Assembly: GCA_002696035.1 (NCBI GenBank)
Contig: NZQV01000010.1
Location: 558,001 to 622,000 of the forward strand
Direction of reading: 5' to 3'
From: Balneola sp.
Lineage (GTDB): Bacteria; Bacteroidota; Rhodothermia; Balneolales; Balneolaceae
DNA length: 64,000 nt
Part shown: positions 25,456-34,182 of the stretch, one piece after another
How positions within the stretch are numbered: the first letter of the stretch is position 1
Layout of the letters: every line of letters begins with the position of its first letter
The notes under the pieces: model-generated
The model's input: only the letters and a program-made list of their open reading frames with translations
Told to the model about the DNA's origin: nothing
Database searches by the model: none
Translations under genes and position numbers: made by a program

Positions 25456-26001
25456 ATGAAATACCTACTTCTCATAGCAAGCTTTTTTTTCTTTTCTGTG
25501 GAAGGTCATTCCCAGGCATTTTACACGGAAACCGGAACGGCCATTTTTCATTCTGAAGTTCCTATGCATACTTTCTCAGGTAAGTCTGAGTACCTGACCG
25601 GTAAGATCGACCTGAATACAAAGATTGTGGATTTCTATCTCGACCTGACTACACTGGAGACCGGCATATCCAAACGAGACAGGGATATGCGGGAAACCCT
25701 TGAAACCGAAAAATTTCCATTCGCTGAATTCTATGGTGAAATGATCACACCCTTTGATCCTGATACTTCTGTGGCTCAGGAAATCACGGTTCAGGGTACT
25801 TTTAAAATTCATGGGGTGGAAAAAGATACAACCTACACAGGAACCCTGGAAATGCAGCCCGATGGATTGATGCTTACGGCAAATTGGGTGCTTCGGCTGG
25901 AAGATTACAACATCGTCCCTCCCAGTCTGCTATTCTTTAAAGTAGATCAGGAGCAAAAAATTGAAATTAAAGCCTTGCTAAAACCTATGGAGGATCATTG
26001 A
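25456..26001 (+). CDS. YceI-family periplasmic protein
   Basis: A 181-residue exported protein (signal peptide MKYLLLIASFFFFSVEGHSQA) with the lipocalin-like YceI barrel: FHSEVPMHTFSGKSEYLTGKID, DLTTLETGISKRDRDMRETLETEKFPFAEF, FKIHGVEKDTTYTGTL and a C-terminal NWVLRLEDYNI. YceI proteins bind polyisoprenoids or other hydrophobic ligands and are often linked to cytochrome b561. The ATG at 25456 is chosen over 25399 because it begins a clean signal peptide and follows GGAGG in the end of the previous gene. The stop overlaps the region of the next start. Confidence 0.85.
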   Translation: MKYLLLIASFFFFSVEGHSQAFYTETGTAIFHSEVPMHTFSGKSEYLTGKIDLNTKIVDFYLDLTTLETGISKRDRDMRETLETEKFPFAEFYGEMITPFDPDTSVAQEITVQGTFKIHGVEKDTTYTGTLEMQPDGLMLTANWVLRLEDYNIVPPSLLFFKVDQEQKIEIKALLKPMEDH

Positions 26002-26003
26002 TC

Positions 26004-26861
26004 ATGAGAATCTTCATTTCTTTTGGGTTGATCATGTTAGTTGCAACTTCCAGCTTGTATGGGCAGATGGAACGTACCAGAGCCGTTCAAGACGGACCGG
26101 TGGAGGACATATTCCTGGCGGGAAGTATTGCAGGTTTAAGTACGGTTACAGCCCTTCCTGCTAAAAATCTGAATACCATGGTGATGCATAACTTTGGTCT
26201 GGTATCAGGCGGGATTGATGAATTTTTCGGGCTTGACGGAGGAGCTGCGGTTCGGCTTGGAATAGATTATGGAATTACCGACCGGCTGGATATCGGGATC
26301 GGACGAACAAGCCTCGAAAACATGGTAGATCTTCGGGTAAAATATGTCCTTCTCCAGCAACTTCGTTCAGATGATATTCCCATTCAAATTGCCCTAAAAG
26401 GTGGTGTGGGTATAGCCACTCAGAAAGAAAGGCGCTTTGATTATTCCTTTACAGAACGGCTCAATTATTTGGCCTCAGTTCTGATAGCACGGAAGTTTTC
26501 TGACCAATTCAGCCTTCAGGTTTCTCCTATGATCTCCCATCAAAATACGGTAGTAAAAGAGCTGCCAAATGAATCTTTGCATAATACGTTATTCGGGATT
26601 GGCTTGGCAGGTCGGTATAAATTGAATGCCCGAAATGCCGTGGGGTTTGAGTTTTTACCCGTTATAGGTCCTAGAAACACGAATACAAAAGATCATGTCG
26701 CCATCTCTTACGAAATTGATACCGGCGGACATGTATTTCAGATCTTTTTTATGACTGGAAGATGGTTTACCGAACAGCATTTGTTATCCAGGACAAACGA
26801 TGATTTTTCAGCCATGGATTTCCGGCTTGGATTTAACATTAACAGGTTCTTTGGTCTTTAA
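26004..26861 (+). CDS. DUF5777-type outer-membrane barrel protein
   Basis: A 285-residue protein with signal peptide MRIFISFGLIMLVATSSLYGQ and a barrel-like body of alternating strands; FLAGSIAGLSTVTALPAKNLNTMVMHNFG, GLDGGAAVRLGIDYGITDRLDIGIGRT and MTGRWFTEQHL resemble the DUF5777 family, which is regularly found beside YceI and cytochrome c genes in Bacteroidetes (from memory). The protein ends in NINRFFGL. ATG at 26004 is preferred to TTG at 25998: GGAGG at 25989-25993 is 10 bases away from the ATG but only 4 from the TTG. Function unknown; probably an outer-membrane partner of the cytochromes. Confidence 0.75.
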   Translation: MRIFISFGLIMLVATSSLYGQMERTRAVQDGPVEDIFLAGSIAGLSTVTALPAKNLNTMVMHNFGLVSGGIDEFFGLDGGAAVRLGIDYGITDRLDIGIGRTSLENMVDLRVKYVLLQQLRSDDIPIQIALKGGVGIATQKERRFDYSFTERLNYLASVLIARKFSDQFSLQVSPMISHQNTVVKELPNESLHNTLFGIGLAGRYKLNARNAVGFEFLPVIGPRNTNTKDHVAISYEIDTGGHVFQIFFMTGRWFTEQHLLSRTNDDFSAMDFRLGFNINRFFGL

Positions 26862-26879
26862 TCTAAAACAGGAGTTATT

Positions 26880-27542
26880 ATGAAAACATATGCTACTATC
26901 AGTTTATTTTTGTTTGTGGGATGCTTCATGTCAGTACAGGCACAAGTCGACTATGAAGAAGATATTCAACCAATCTTTGATCAGCATTGCACTTCCTGTC
27001 ATGGAAGTAACAGCGGCGTTACGCTTAGCAGCTATGATGCGGTCATGAACAGTGTTGGAAGTCAATACGGAACAAACATTGTTGAGCCGGGTGAACCTGA
27101 TGAAAGTCCTTTGGTCGATAAGATCGAGCCAAACCCTGAGAACGGAGCCAGAATGCCTCAAAATGCTTCCCCCCTATCTGATGAAGAAATTCAGCTTATC
27201 AGAACTTGGATAGCGGAAGGTGCAAATGAAATGGCTGTTTCTACGGAGCAGTTTACCGGTGTACCAAAGGGCTTCGAAATGATCGGGAATTACCCTAATC
27301 CCTTTAATCCTCAAACCGTGATCACCTTTTCCTCCCCTGAAAAAGCCAACTACAGTGTTGATATCTATAACTCGGCCGGCATGTTGGTTACGGAGCTTTC
27401 AGGAATTACCAATACACCCCAAACCTTTGTAGATGTGGAGATGAATGGACTTCCTACCGGTATCTATCTGTACAGAGTTAAGATCAAGCTGGGTTCATCT
27501 GCTTTTTACCTGGAAACTCAGAAAATGACTTTAACCAAATAA
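26880..27542 (+). CDS. Secreted c-type cytochrome-like protein with type IX secretion sorting domain
   Basis: A 220-residue protein with signal peptide (1-21), a PSCyt1-like domain carrying Cys37-TS-Cys40-His41 (a canonical CXXCH) and RMPQ with Met92, and a C-terminal T9SS type A sorting domain from about 133 (IGNYPNPFNPQTVITF, VDIYNSAGMLVTEL, GLPTGIYLYRVKI). It should cross the outer membrane by the Por/type IX system and be held at the surface. The first 115 residues match the lipoprotein at 25044 almost block for block, so one is a duplicate with altered localisation. Last gene of the unit; converges with the TM2 gene. Confidence 0.85.
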   Translation: MKTYATISLFLFVGCFMSVQAQVDYEEDIQPIFDQHCTSCHGSNSGVTLSSYDAVMNSVGSQYGTNIVEPGEPDESPLVDKIEPNPENGARMPQNASPLSDEEIQLIRTWIAEGANEMAVSTEQFTGVPKGFEMIGNYPNPFNPQTVITFSSPEKANYSVDIYNSAGMLVTELSGITNTPQTFVDVEMNGLPTGIYLYRVKIKLGSSAFYLETQKMTLTK

Positions 27543-27547
27543 CAGGC

Positions 27548-27892
27548 CTACTTTACGTAAGAAAGTATTTCTTTTGCGATACCACGGTTATACTGAAAAG
27601 CGAGGTCTTTGTAATTGATCAGATCAACAATGGTACCCACGAAACATAAACCGGCGGTGAGCAGATATAGAATACCCATTCCAATCTGATTCAAGAGCAA
27701 CCTGTGAATGCCGGCAAAGCCTAAAAATCCAAGTAAACAAGTCCCTAAAATCAATTGGGGATCTTTTCGGCGGGCTCTGTATGCATTGGCAAATCGTGAA
27801 GCCTTTTCATCGCTGAGGCTTTCCATTAACTTACTCACGTAAATCATTTCGTCGCCTTCTACTTCCGGGAGATGGTCTATGATATTAGCCAT
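27548..27892 (-). CDS. TM2-domain membrane protein
   Basis: A 114-residue protein: a soluble N-terminus (MANIIDHLPEVEGDEMIYVSKLMESLSD) and the two-helix TM2 domain (LILGTCLLGFLGFAGIHRLLLNQIGMGILYLLTAGLCFVGTIVDLI), with the conserved G-H-R/D-F/L pattern between helices. TM2 proteins occur widely and their role is unknown. The start at 27892 is chosen because upstream in-frame codons belong to the DUF2752 gene, with which it overlaps by 8 bases. The two genes occur together in many Bacteroidetes. Confidence 0.8.
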   Translation of the reverse strand: MANIIDHLPEVEGDEMIYVSKLMESLSDEKASRFANAYRARRKDPQLILGTCLLGFLGFAGIHRLLLNQIGMGILYLLTAGLCFVGTIVDLINYKDLAFQYNRGIAKEILSYVK

Positions 27893-28193
27893 TGTGTAAT
27901 AATTCTTTGGTTGATGTTGATTGATAATACAAATTGCGCCAGATGGAACCGATCCTAGCTGACAGGACAAGAATGGCAAAAGGTCCGGCTATATGTGCTT
28001 GAAATGCTGCTTCAAAATTTCCTCTGAAACTGTAGGAAATAGAATGTCCCAAGCCTTCACCGGGACAAAAATTAATGCCTGCCCATTCGAAGAAACACAA
28101 AGATGTGCCTGCATTTTCAGGATTCATGAAAGCCAGCAACAATAAACCCGTTGCAAAAACTAACCACTCTAAATGTTTTTTTAAGTGACGCAT
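27885..28193 (-). CDS. DUF2752-family small membrane protein
   Basis: A 102-residue protein with two to three hydrophobic helices (HLEWLVFATGLLLLAFMN, FNCPGEGLGHSISYSF region, AHIAGPFAILVLSARIGS). FCPGEGLGHSISYSFRGNF matches the DUF2752 block usually written CPGCGLTRA, with Glu in place of the second Cys. Function unknown. It is 30 bases downstream of the Pel-like operon and on the same strand, and overlaps the TM2 gene, so all three may share a transcript. Confidence 0.75.
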   Translation of the reverse strand: MRHLKKHLEWLVFATGLLLLAFMNPENAGTSLCFFEWAGINFCPGEGLGHSISYSFRGNFEAAFQAHIAGPFAILVLSARIGSIWRNLYYQSTSTKELLHNG

Positions 28194-28223
28194 GTTCTAC
28201 CCTACGAGACTACCTTCTGAATG

Positions 28224-31200
28224 TTACCTCTTTCTTCTATTTAGGGAACGAGGGAAATAATGCGATATCGTGAAAAATATTCTGTTAGACCTATACACGC
28301 TACTTGTTGAGATCTCTGTGCCTACACTGATCTGCCAGAAGTTTCGAAATTTATGTTCCAGCTGAACACGTCCGGTTGCAAAAAATCCATCTCTTCGTTC
28401 ATGCTTACCTAAAATCTCAGCCGTAAGCTGGGTTCGGTAATCGAAGGTATTAGGTTTTCTGAATTGAAGATCGAGTCCTATGCCCTGAGAAAAATATTGA
28501 TCCGGGGTATAGTATGGTATTCCGGTGAGGTAATTTTCCGTGGCATCCGAATACCCAATTTCAGCAAGGGGACGGATTTTCCAGTTCGATTCCATCAGAT
28601 CCAGGTACAAACGCCCAAAACTTCCATACCTGAGAACATCGTTGGTATAGTATTTCCCATTCGCGGAAATGGTAGTAAGCACATTGCCCTTCATCCAATA
28701 ATCTTGACGATAGAGCTGTAATTGGGCCTGATAGTAATCGTTCTGAATGGATGAAGAGGTGAGTTCTGAGCCTCCCGTTAGCTGCAGAGAGGTGAATACT
28801 GAGTCTCTGCTTAAGCTTACTGAGATCAACCCTTCCGGAATGAAATCTTCCTGTCCAAAAAGTACGGATGAGCCCGCCCGGAATTCCAGCTGCTGGTTCT
28901 CGGAGCGATGGGTATACTCGTATCCTAATCCCTGGTATTGCAAGGTTTCATTGGTTTGAGGATTATCGTCTGCAAACACCAAGTATTCTGTTTTCAGTAA
29001 ATGAGTATTACGGAGCCGATTTCCAAATTGTACCGAAATTCCTCCACGGGCAAAGGTATTATTGAAGTTATCATCACGATATTCTCCAAAAACCTGCCCT
29101 CTTATGCCTTCATTTTCTCGGTATTGTCTCTGCAGACCGTCAACCTGATCATCATCAAAGAATTCAGGGTATTGGTAGAAAAAGTCTTTTTTCTGGGGAT
29201 AGCTAAGGAAGCCGATCTCATTTCTTAAAAGAGTATCTGCTGCAAAACCTTGTTCCTCTTCTTGCTGAAATAAAGGGTATAAGATCCGATAGGCTTCGTC
29301 TGTAAATCCCTGATAGAATAGATTAGTGCCCACAAAAGAGCGAATCTGAGCGTTATCCGTATTATTAGCCAGATAGTCCAAAGCTTTTGCTTTATAAAGG
29401 GCATCCAGGTTAAGTTGAGAGATCCAGAATAATTCCAGGCGACGATCGAAACTGGGTGCGTTACCTGCCCAGAACAAAGCTTGAGCATAATTATTGGCGT
29501 TAAAGCCGTACATCAGTGCAATGTTGGATGCAAATGGTGTTAACTGATCATAGGCCTGTGTCGGAAATTCTTCCACCAAAGCCAGTGTACTGTCTGGACT
29601 TTCGTAATAGATGGACCGCTGTATAGTGTATGCATAAAGAGAATCTGTTTGAGGCCGCATATTCAATAATTCTCGCAAGTTCTCCTTCATCTCGGGCCAA
29701 TTCTCCTGAGATTCAATAGATCTGGTATAATTCAACAACAACACATAATCATTCGGCGCAAGTTTAAGTTCACGTTGTCGCCATCGCCGTTCAAAGTTTT
29801 CTCCAAAAAGCCCCAGTCGCTTTACAGCCAGATTTTTTAGATCAATTACTTTCTGGCTTTGATATACTTCCCATAATTTTTCCAGAAATAACTCAGCTCT
29901 TCCCTGCAATCCTTCCCAGCCATAATAAGTTATCAGCCTCGAAGTGTCTTCTTGTGCCCAGTTTTCATTTTCCAGCAAACGATTCTCTAAAATTGTGATG
30001 GCTCGTTCCATCATCCCAAACTCTGTACTTAAAGAGATTACTTGTTCCTCAGCAGATCTGCTATTCGGGTTTCTACGCCAAGCCCTTAGCGCATCTTCAA
30101 GCCGCGTATCTCTCCAGTCCTCTTCCGTGATCTGTTGCAACTGGGCTGATTGAAGATAATTTTGATATCGTTGCTTAACATCCGCTGCCAGGCTGTTTAG
30201 AAATTGAGGATCATATTGAAGTGAAGGATCAATATTCGGCACAAAAAAGGTCGGCTTATCCGTCTTTATTTGGTATAAAAACCCATTCCAGAGATTAGAT
30301 CTTTCGGTTTCAATTTGTTGAGCCTTAAGAACCTCTTCTACATCATTAGCGTGTTCCTGTGGCACATACAAAAACCAGCTGCGTTCGCCATTTTCAACAT
30401 TCGGGGCATAAGCAGAGCGATACCCGGATCGAATTAATAAATTATTGCCACGGGTCTCATACCTCGTCAAACTTTGTCGCCAATCCTGGGTTATTCTGGC
30501 TCCATCTGTAGCAGAAACAAAATTGTTTTGCGGAAAATGATAAAGAGTGTGCTTAATTCTCTGACTTAATAAATCATAAAGCCCATACCCATATTCGTCT
30601 GAGTTTTGCCATCCCAATCCCAATGGATTTCTACTACTGAAATCGTCTTCATCGCGCTGTACAACTTGAAATACATCATCAGGATGCACAAAATGTGTCC
30701 AAATACCTGTAAGCAGCTGCATCCCTTTTTGATTGAAAAGCGAATTGGTATCCATATTAAACCCGCTTGTGATCCTTGGGTAGTTAAAAATATGAGCCGG
30801 CACATAGGGATCCGGATCAAACTCACGCCCGCCTCCATCTTCCACCTCACCCAGATATAATGAGCTCATATACTTTATGCTGGGCATACCTCTGATTACG
30901 GCTTCAAGTCCAGTAGAATCAATGTTATTGGTTGGGGGTACATAATTAGTTGGAAGTTGACCGAGATTATCTACCTGCCAGCGTTTACGAGCCGCTTGCA
31001 GCGCAGAGATCATGAAATTGATGTTATCCCAGTCTTCCATCCATAATGAAAAGTGATTGTATCCGTGAAATGCCAGCTCATGGCGTGAATCCCGGATATC
31101 TTTGGCCAGAAAGATACTGCCGTCTACAATATTCTCGTTAAAAACTACCGCCCCCTGTCGCCACTCCTGAAAATCAAATGGGGGTACCACATTGGCGTTA

Positions 31201-32147
31201 TAATTAAAGGCTACCATTGCCGCATAATCTATTGAAAATGAATCTGCCAAGGCTTTCATATCGGGCCACCAGATCTTTGTAACAAAATTGGCATGCGTTA
31301 CATTGTATTCCTCATCTATCGGGGGAAGCTTTTCGTTGTATAAGGGAGCAGGAAAATCATCCAGGAAAATGGTGCTAACGTTGGCAACTTGATAAGGGAC
31401 AGAGGCTAAACCGCGGAGTATGGCTGAAAACAAAATTCCACGGTAGATCTTCCCTTCAACCACAAAACTGTTTACGGTAATAACTTCACCCAGCCCCAGA
31501 CTTCTGGAGGTTATAAAAGGTTGTTCGGTATCGGTAGCGGTTCCTGCAAGTGTTGCTACATTATTAGTAAAATCAGTTGACTGAACTCCATAATGTGGCT
31601 GTAATCCGGGGAGATCAAAGTCTTTATTTTTCATGCCAGGAAAACCTTCCTCAAATAAATGAAACCCTTTATTTAGTGAATCGAGTTCTAATTCGGCATC
31701 GGCGCGGAATCCTTGCATAAACCCAAGCCGAGGATCTAAAACAGGGCCTACAAATACAATAGAGCCGCCACGGGAGGCAAACTCAACCATTCGCTCAAGT
31801 TCAAGATCAGAGAGTTCTGCCACACTCTGAGTTGTTACGACCAGACTTTTTACACTTTTGGGGATATTCAACTCTCTGGATATGATACCGAGATCGATAG
31901 TGAGGTAAGGGATCTTTGCGTAATCCAGTGCACGCACAACCTGGTTTGCAGCACCGGGACTAAACTCCTCACTCTGATTCTTCAGTATCAATACCATGTG
32001 ATCAGAAGAAATTTCGACTAAAGATGGTGCACCATTTTCATCCTGAGTACACGCACCAATCAGAAAAAGCAAAGCAAGCAGAACAATTAGCCCAACGCCC
32101 GACTTGTGTCTAAAAAATAAACTATTATTTATATAATCTTGCAGCAC
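28224..32147 (-). CDS. Lipoprotein fusing deacetylase-like, helical-repeat and outer-membrane barrel domains (Pel-like export/modification)
   Basis: A 1307-residue lipoprotein (lipobox LIGAC, Cys33). Residues about 45-255 are an alpha/beta domain with a Rossmann-like or gasdermin-unlike ThuA/glutaminase look (VLILKNQSEEFSPG, GGSIVFVGP). Residues about 256-640 resemble a polysaccharide deacetylase (DUF2194-like): FLDDFPAP with Asp263-Asp264, and HELAFHGYNH with His361-x3-His365, the metal-binding pattern of CE4/CE18 enzymes, then WTHFVHPDD at 483-491. Residues about 690-965 are helical repeats, and about 1010-1307 alternate as outer-membrane strands. PelA supplies deacetylation and PelB supplies TPR plus barrel in Pseudomonas; this one protein could do both. 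It overlaps the upstream 685-residue gene by 23 bases. Confidence 0.75.
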   Translation of the reverse strand: MLQDYINNSLFFRHKSGVGLIVLLALLFLIGACTQDENGAPSLVEISSDHMVLILKNQSEEFSPGAANQVVRALDYAKIPYLTIDLGIISRELNIPKSVKSLVVTTQSVAELSDLELERMVEFASRGGSIVFVGPVLDPRLGFMQGFRADAELELDSLNKGFHLFEEGFPGMKNKDFDLPGLQPHYGVQSTDFTNNVATLAGTATDTEQPFITSRSLGLGEVITVNSFVVEGKIYRGILFSAILRGLASVPYQVANVSTIFLDDFPAPLYNEKLPPIDEEYNVTHANFVTKIWWPDMKALADSFSIDYAAMVAFNYNANVVPPFDFQEWRQGAVVFNENIVDGSIFLAKDIRDSRHELAFHGYNHFSLWMEDWDNINFMISALQAARKRWQVDNLGQLPTNYVPPTNNIDSTGLEAVIRGMPSIKYMSSLYLGEVEDGGGREFDPDPYVPAHIFNYPRITSGFNMDTNSLFNQKGMQLLTGIWTHFVHPDDVFQVVQRDEDDFSSRNPLGLGWQNSDEYGYGLYDLLSQRIKHTLYHFPQNNFVSATDGARITQDWRQSLTRYETRGNNLLIRSGYRSAYAPNVENGERSWFLYVPQEHANDVEEVLKAQQIETERSNLWNGFLYQIKTDKPTFFVPNIDPSLQYDPQFLNSLAADVKQRYQNYLQSAQLQQITEEDWRDTRLEDALRAWRRNPNSRSAEEQVISLSTEFGMMERAITILENRLLENENWAQEDTSRLITYYGWEGLQGRAELFLEKLWEVYQSQKVIDLKNLAVKRLGLFGENFERRWRQRELKLAPNDYVLLLNYTRSIESQENWPEMKENLRELLNMRPQTDSLYAYTIQRSIYYESPDSTLALVEEFPTQAYDQLTPFASNIALMYGFNANNYAQALFWAGNAPSFDRRLELFWISQLNLDALYKAKALDYLANNTDNAQIRSFVGTNLFYQGFTDEAYRILYPLFQQEEEQGFAADTLLRNEIGFLSYPQKKDFFYQYPEFFDDDQVDGLQRQYRENEGIRGQVFGEYRDDNFNNTFARGGISVQFGNRLRNTHLLKTEYLVFADDNPQTNETLQYQGLGYEYTHRSENQQLEFRAGSSVLFGQEDFIPEGLISVSLSRDSVFTSLQLTGGSELTSSSIQNDYYQAQLQLYRQDYWMKGNVLTTISANGKYYTNDVLRYGSFGRLYLDLMESNWKIRPLAEIGYSDATENYLTGIPYYTPDQYFSQGIGLDLQFRKPNTFDYRTQLTAEILGKHERRDGFFATGRVQLEHKFRNFWQISVGTEISTSSVYRSNRIFFTISHYFPRSLNRRKR

Positions 32148-34182
32148 GTCCTTCTTCCTTTGGGTAGATATTATTCAAAACGCCTTCGATAGTAGATTCA
32201 CCTTCCCGGTTCACAATTTCATATATAGTGGTCTGATCCGTTTCATGGTACACCTCTAAAGTACGGCCCTCCATTTCCCGGAACGATGATAGCCATTGTT
32301 CAATATCGCGCATTGTACTTTGTGCATCGTATAAGATTCCCTGTTGAATAGATCCGTAAGGAGGCTTTTCAACAAAAATAAAAATACTGGCCGGCGGAAC
32401 TTCCTGAACTTCTGATCGCTGTTCGGCAGGAACTGTTAAATATTGCTGATATAGCGAGTCAATGGCTCCGTAATTATTCAAAAAGTATTGATAGGTCATA
32501 AAGTAATGACGGTTTACGGAGAGTTCACGATCGAGTTCAGGTCCCACAGTTGCGTAAGTATATGGCACACGTTCATTTACAATTTTGTAGTAGGCCTCGA
32601 AGAACCCGTTGGGTAATGTTTGAGGAAGTAATCGGTTGCTTTGGAATCCCCCTTGTACCATAAAAATGCTGAAAGCAAAAATGAGCACCAAAGCCGGTGA
32701 TAAATACGGGGTTATTTTTTGGAATGACTGAATGGCCCATTCCATGAACAAAAAGACCGAATACAGGGCCAAGCCTGCACATATACTGATAAATATCCCG
32801 TATACAATATTAAGCTGATCAGGATCTACCCAGATATACTGATATTCAAAATATGGCGTATAAATGTACAAGAGTAGAATAAAGAAAGAAATAAAAACGA
32901 CCTCATCAGATAATCTCTTTCTCTTCTGGATAAAAAAGCGGGCAATATAGGCGAAAAGCAAAAAGGCACCGCCAGTTAAGTAATATACACTCAGGTCTTG
33001 TATAGGTATTATCAGATTTGGGGCGAAGCTAAACACCTGTGTATCAAAAAGCTGATCCTGAAAAAAGGTGGAAATGGCAATGTCATGGATAAGGCAATAA
33101 CCAATAAACGGGCTGAGTGTCAGAATAAATACGCCAGTCAGATAGAGTGTGCTTTTGCCAAAATAGCGGAAGAACTTCCCTTTGGGAATAGAGATCAGTC
33201 CAAATATCATAAATGGAAGTAGTACCATCAGGAGAATGAATATATTGGTCATCCCCGTTGCAATCACGCCCATGAACACATAGAACCAAGGGGTATTTCC
33301 ACCGGAACGGATGTTTCTTAAGAACAATAGCATGGTTGGTAGCGCAAAACTCAGCGAGATGGCCAGCGATGACAGTTCGGTTTCAAGCTCCATAGAAACA
33401 GGAAGAAATAGTGATGGGAAGATCGCATATAACATAGTGCCGAATAGTGATGCTGCCGGATATTTTTGTTTTGTGATATCCTGGATCATCCAAAAAATGA
33501 TCACAGCCAGAAAGAAACTTATAAGCCCCCCAATGAGATGAAGGATCATTTCTGGACTGATCTGTGTGATAGTACTGAAGAAACTGATCAGCGAATGCAT
33601 GCCTTTTGGTTCCGGGAAACCATCAAAATATTGCTGAAGACTTAGACCTTTTACAGCACCCAGTTCAAAATACCACAAGCGGCTGAAAGGGGCCGAGTTT
33701 TGAATGGCCGGTGCAATTCTCAATCCCGATCCGGCAAGGGCGATCAAAACTGCAAGAATAGAATATGGCTTGGTGATCTTAAGTTTGGCCTTCCCTTTAA
33801 AGCGCTCCTTTATCTTTGAGAAGGTCAACTCTTTTATCTGCTCAATCTTGTTAATATGCGTGGCAACAAAACTATGCTCGGCCGTCGTAAAGATGTCGGT
33901 AATGTTCTCTCCCTCAAATGTCCTTTTGAAGAATTTCACCAAAAGAGGCAACGTCAGCAGAAAAAACAGAATGCTTATAAAATCATAGATATTTAATGTA
34001 ACCAGGATAAAACTACCCACCACCAGCAAGCCACCAAGGCTGATCCATGAAAAAACAATTCGGTCAATTCCTTTTTTAGTGCTGATGAAATTGAAAAACA
34101 AGGGCGTTATCAGCCCGAACACAAAAAAGAAACCCAGCAGCAATCTGAAAAGTGAGAATATGGCCTGAAGTTCGTAGTTCAT
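32125..34182 (-). CDS. Polytopic membrane protein of a Pel-like locus (function unknown)
   Basis: A 685-residue inner-membrane protein with about twelve hydrophobic helices in residues 5-530 and a soluble C-terminal domain of about 150 residues (YKIVNERVPYTYATVGPELDREL onward, ending EEGRAARLYK). Residues about 105-150 are a charged loop. The shape, with a periplasmic C-terminus, recalls GT-C glycosyltransferases and membrane-bound ligases, but I see no diagnostic motif. Its place in the operon is where pelE might be, yet PelE is a small two-helix TPR protein, so it is not a simple orthologue. It begins one base inside the stop of the GH114 gene (TAATG). Confidence 0.65.
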   Translation of the reverse strand: MNYELQAIFSLFRLLLGFFFVFGLITPLFFNFISTKKGIDRIVFSWISLGGLLVVGSFILVTLNIYDFISILFFLLTLPLLVKFFKRTFEGENITDIFTTAEHSFVATHINKIEQIKELTFSKIKERFKGKAKLKITKPYSILAVLIALAGSGLRIAPAIQNSAPFSRLWYFELGAVKGLSLQQYFDGFPEPKGMHSLISFFSTITQISPEMILHLIGGLISFFLAVIIFWMIQDITKQKYPAASLFGTMLYAIFPSLFLPVSMELETELSSLAISLSFALPTMLLFLRNIRSGGNTPWFYVFMGVIATGMTNIFILLMVLLPFMIFGLISIPKGKFFRYFGKSTLYLTGVFILTLSPFIGYCLIHDIAISTFFQDQLFDTQVFSFAPNLIIPIQDLSVYYLTGGAFLLFAYIARFFIQKRKRLSDEVVFISFFILLLYIYTPYFEYQYIWVDPDQLNIVYGIFISICAGLALYSVFLFMEWAIQSFQKITPYLSPALVLIFAFSIFMVQGGFQSNRLLPQTLPNGFFEAYYKIVNERVPYTYATVGPELDRELSVNRHYFMTYQYFLNNYGAIDSLYQQYLTVPAEQRSEVQEVPPASIFIFVEKPPYGSIQQGILYDAQSTMRDIEQWLSSFREMEGRTLEVYHETDQTTIYEIVNREGESTIEGVLNNIYPKEEGRAARLYK

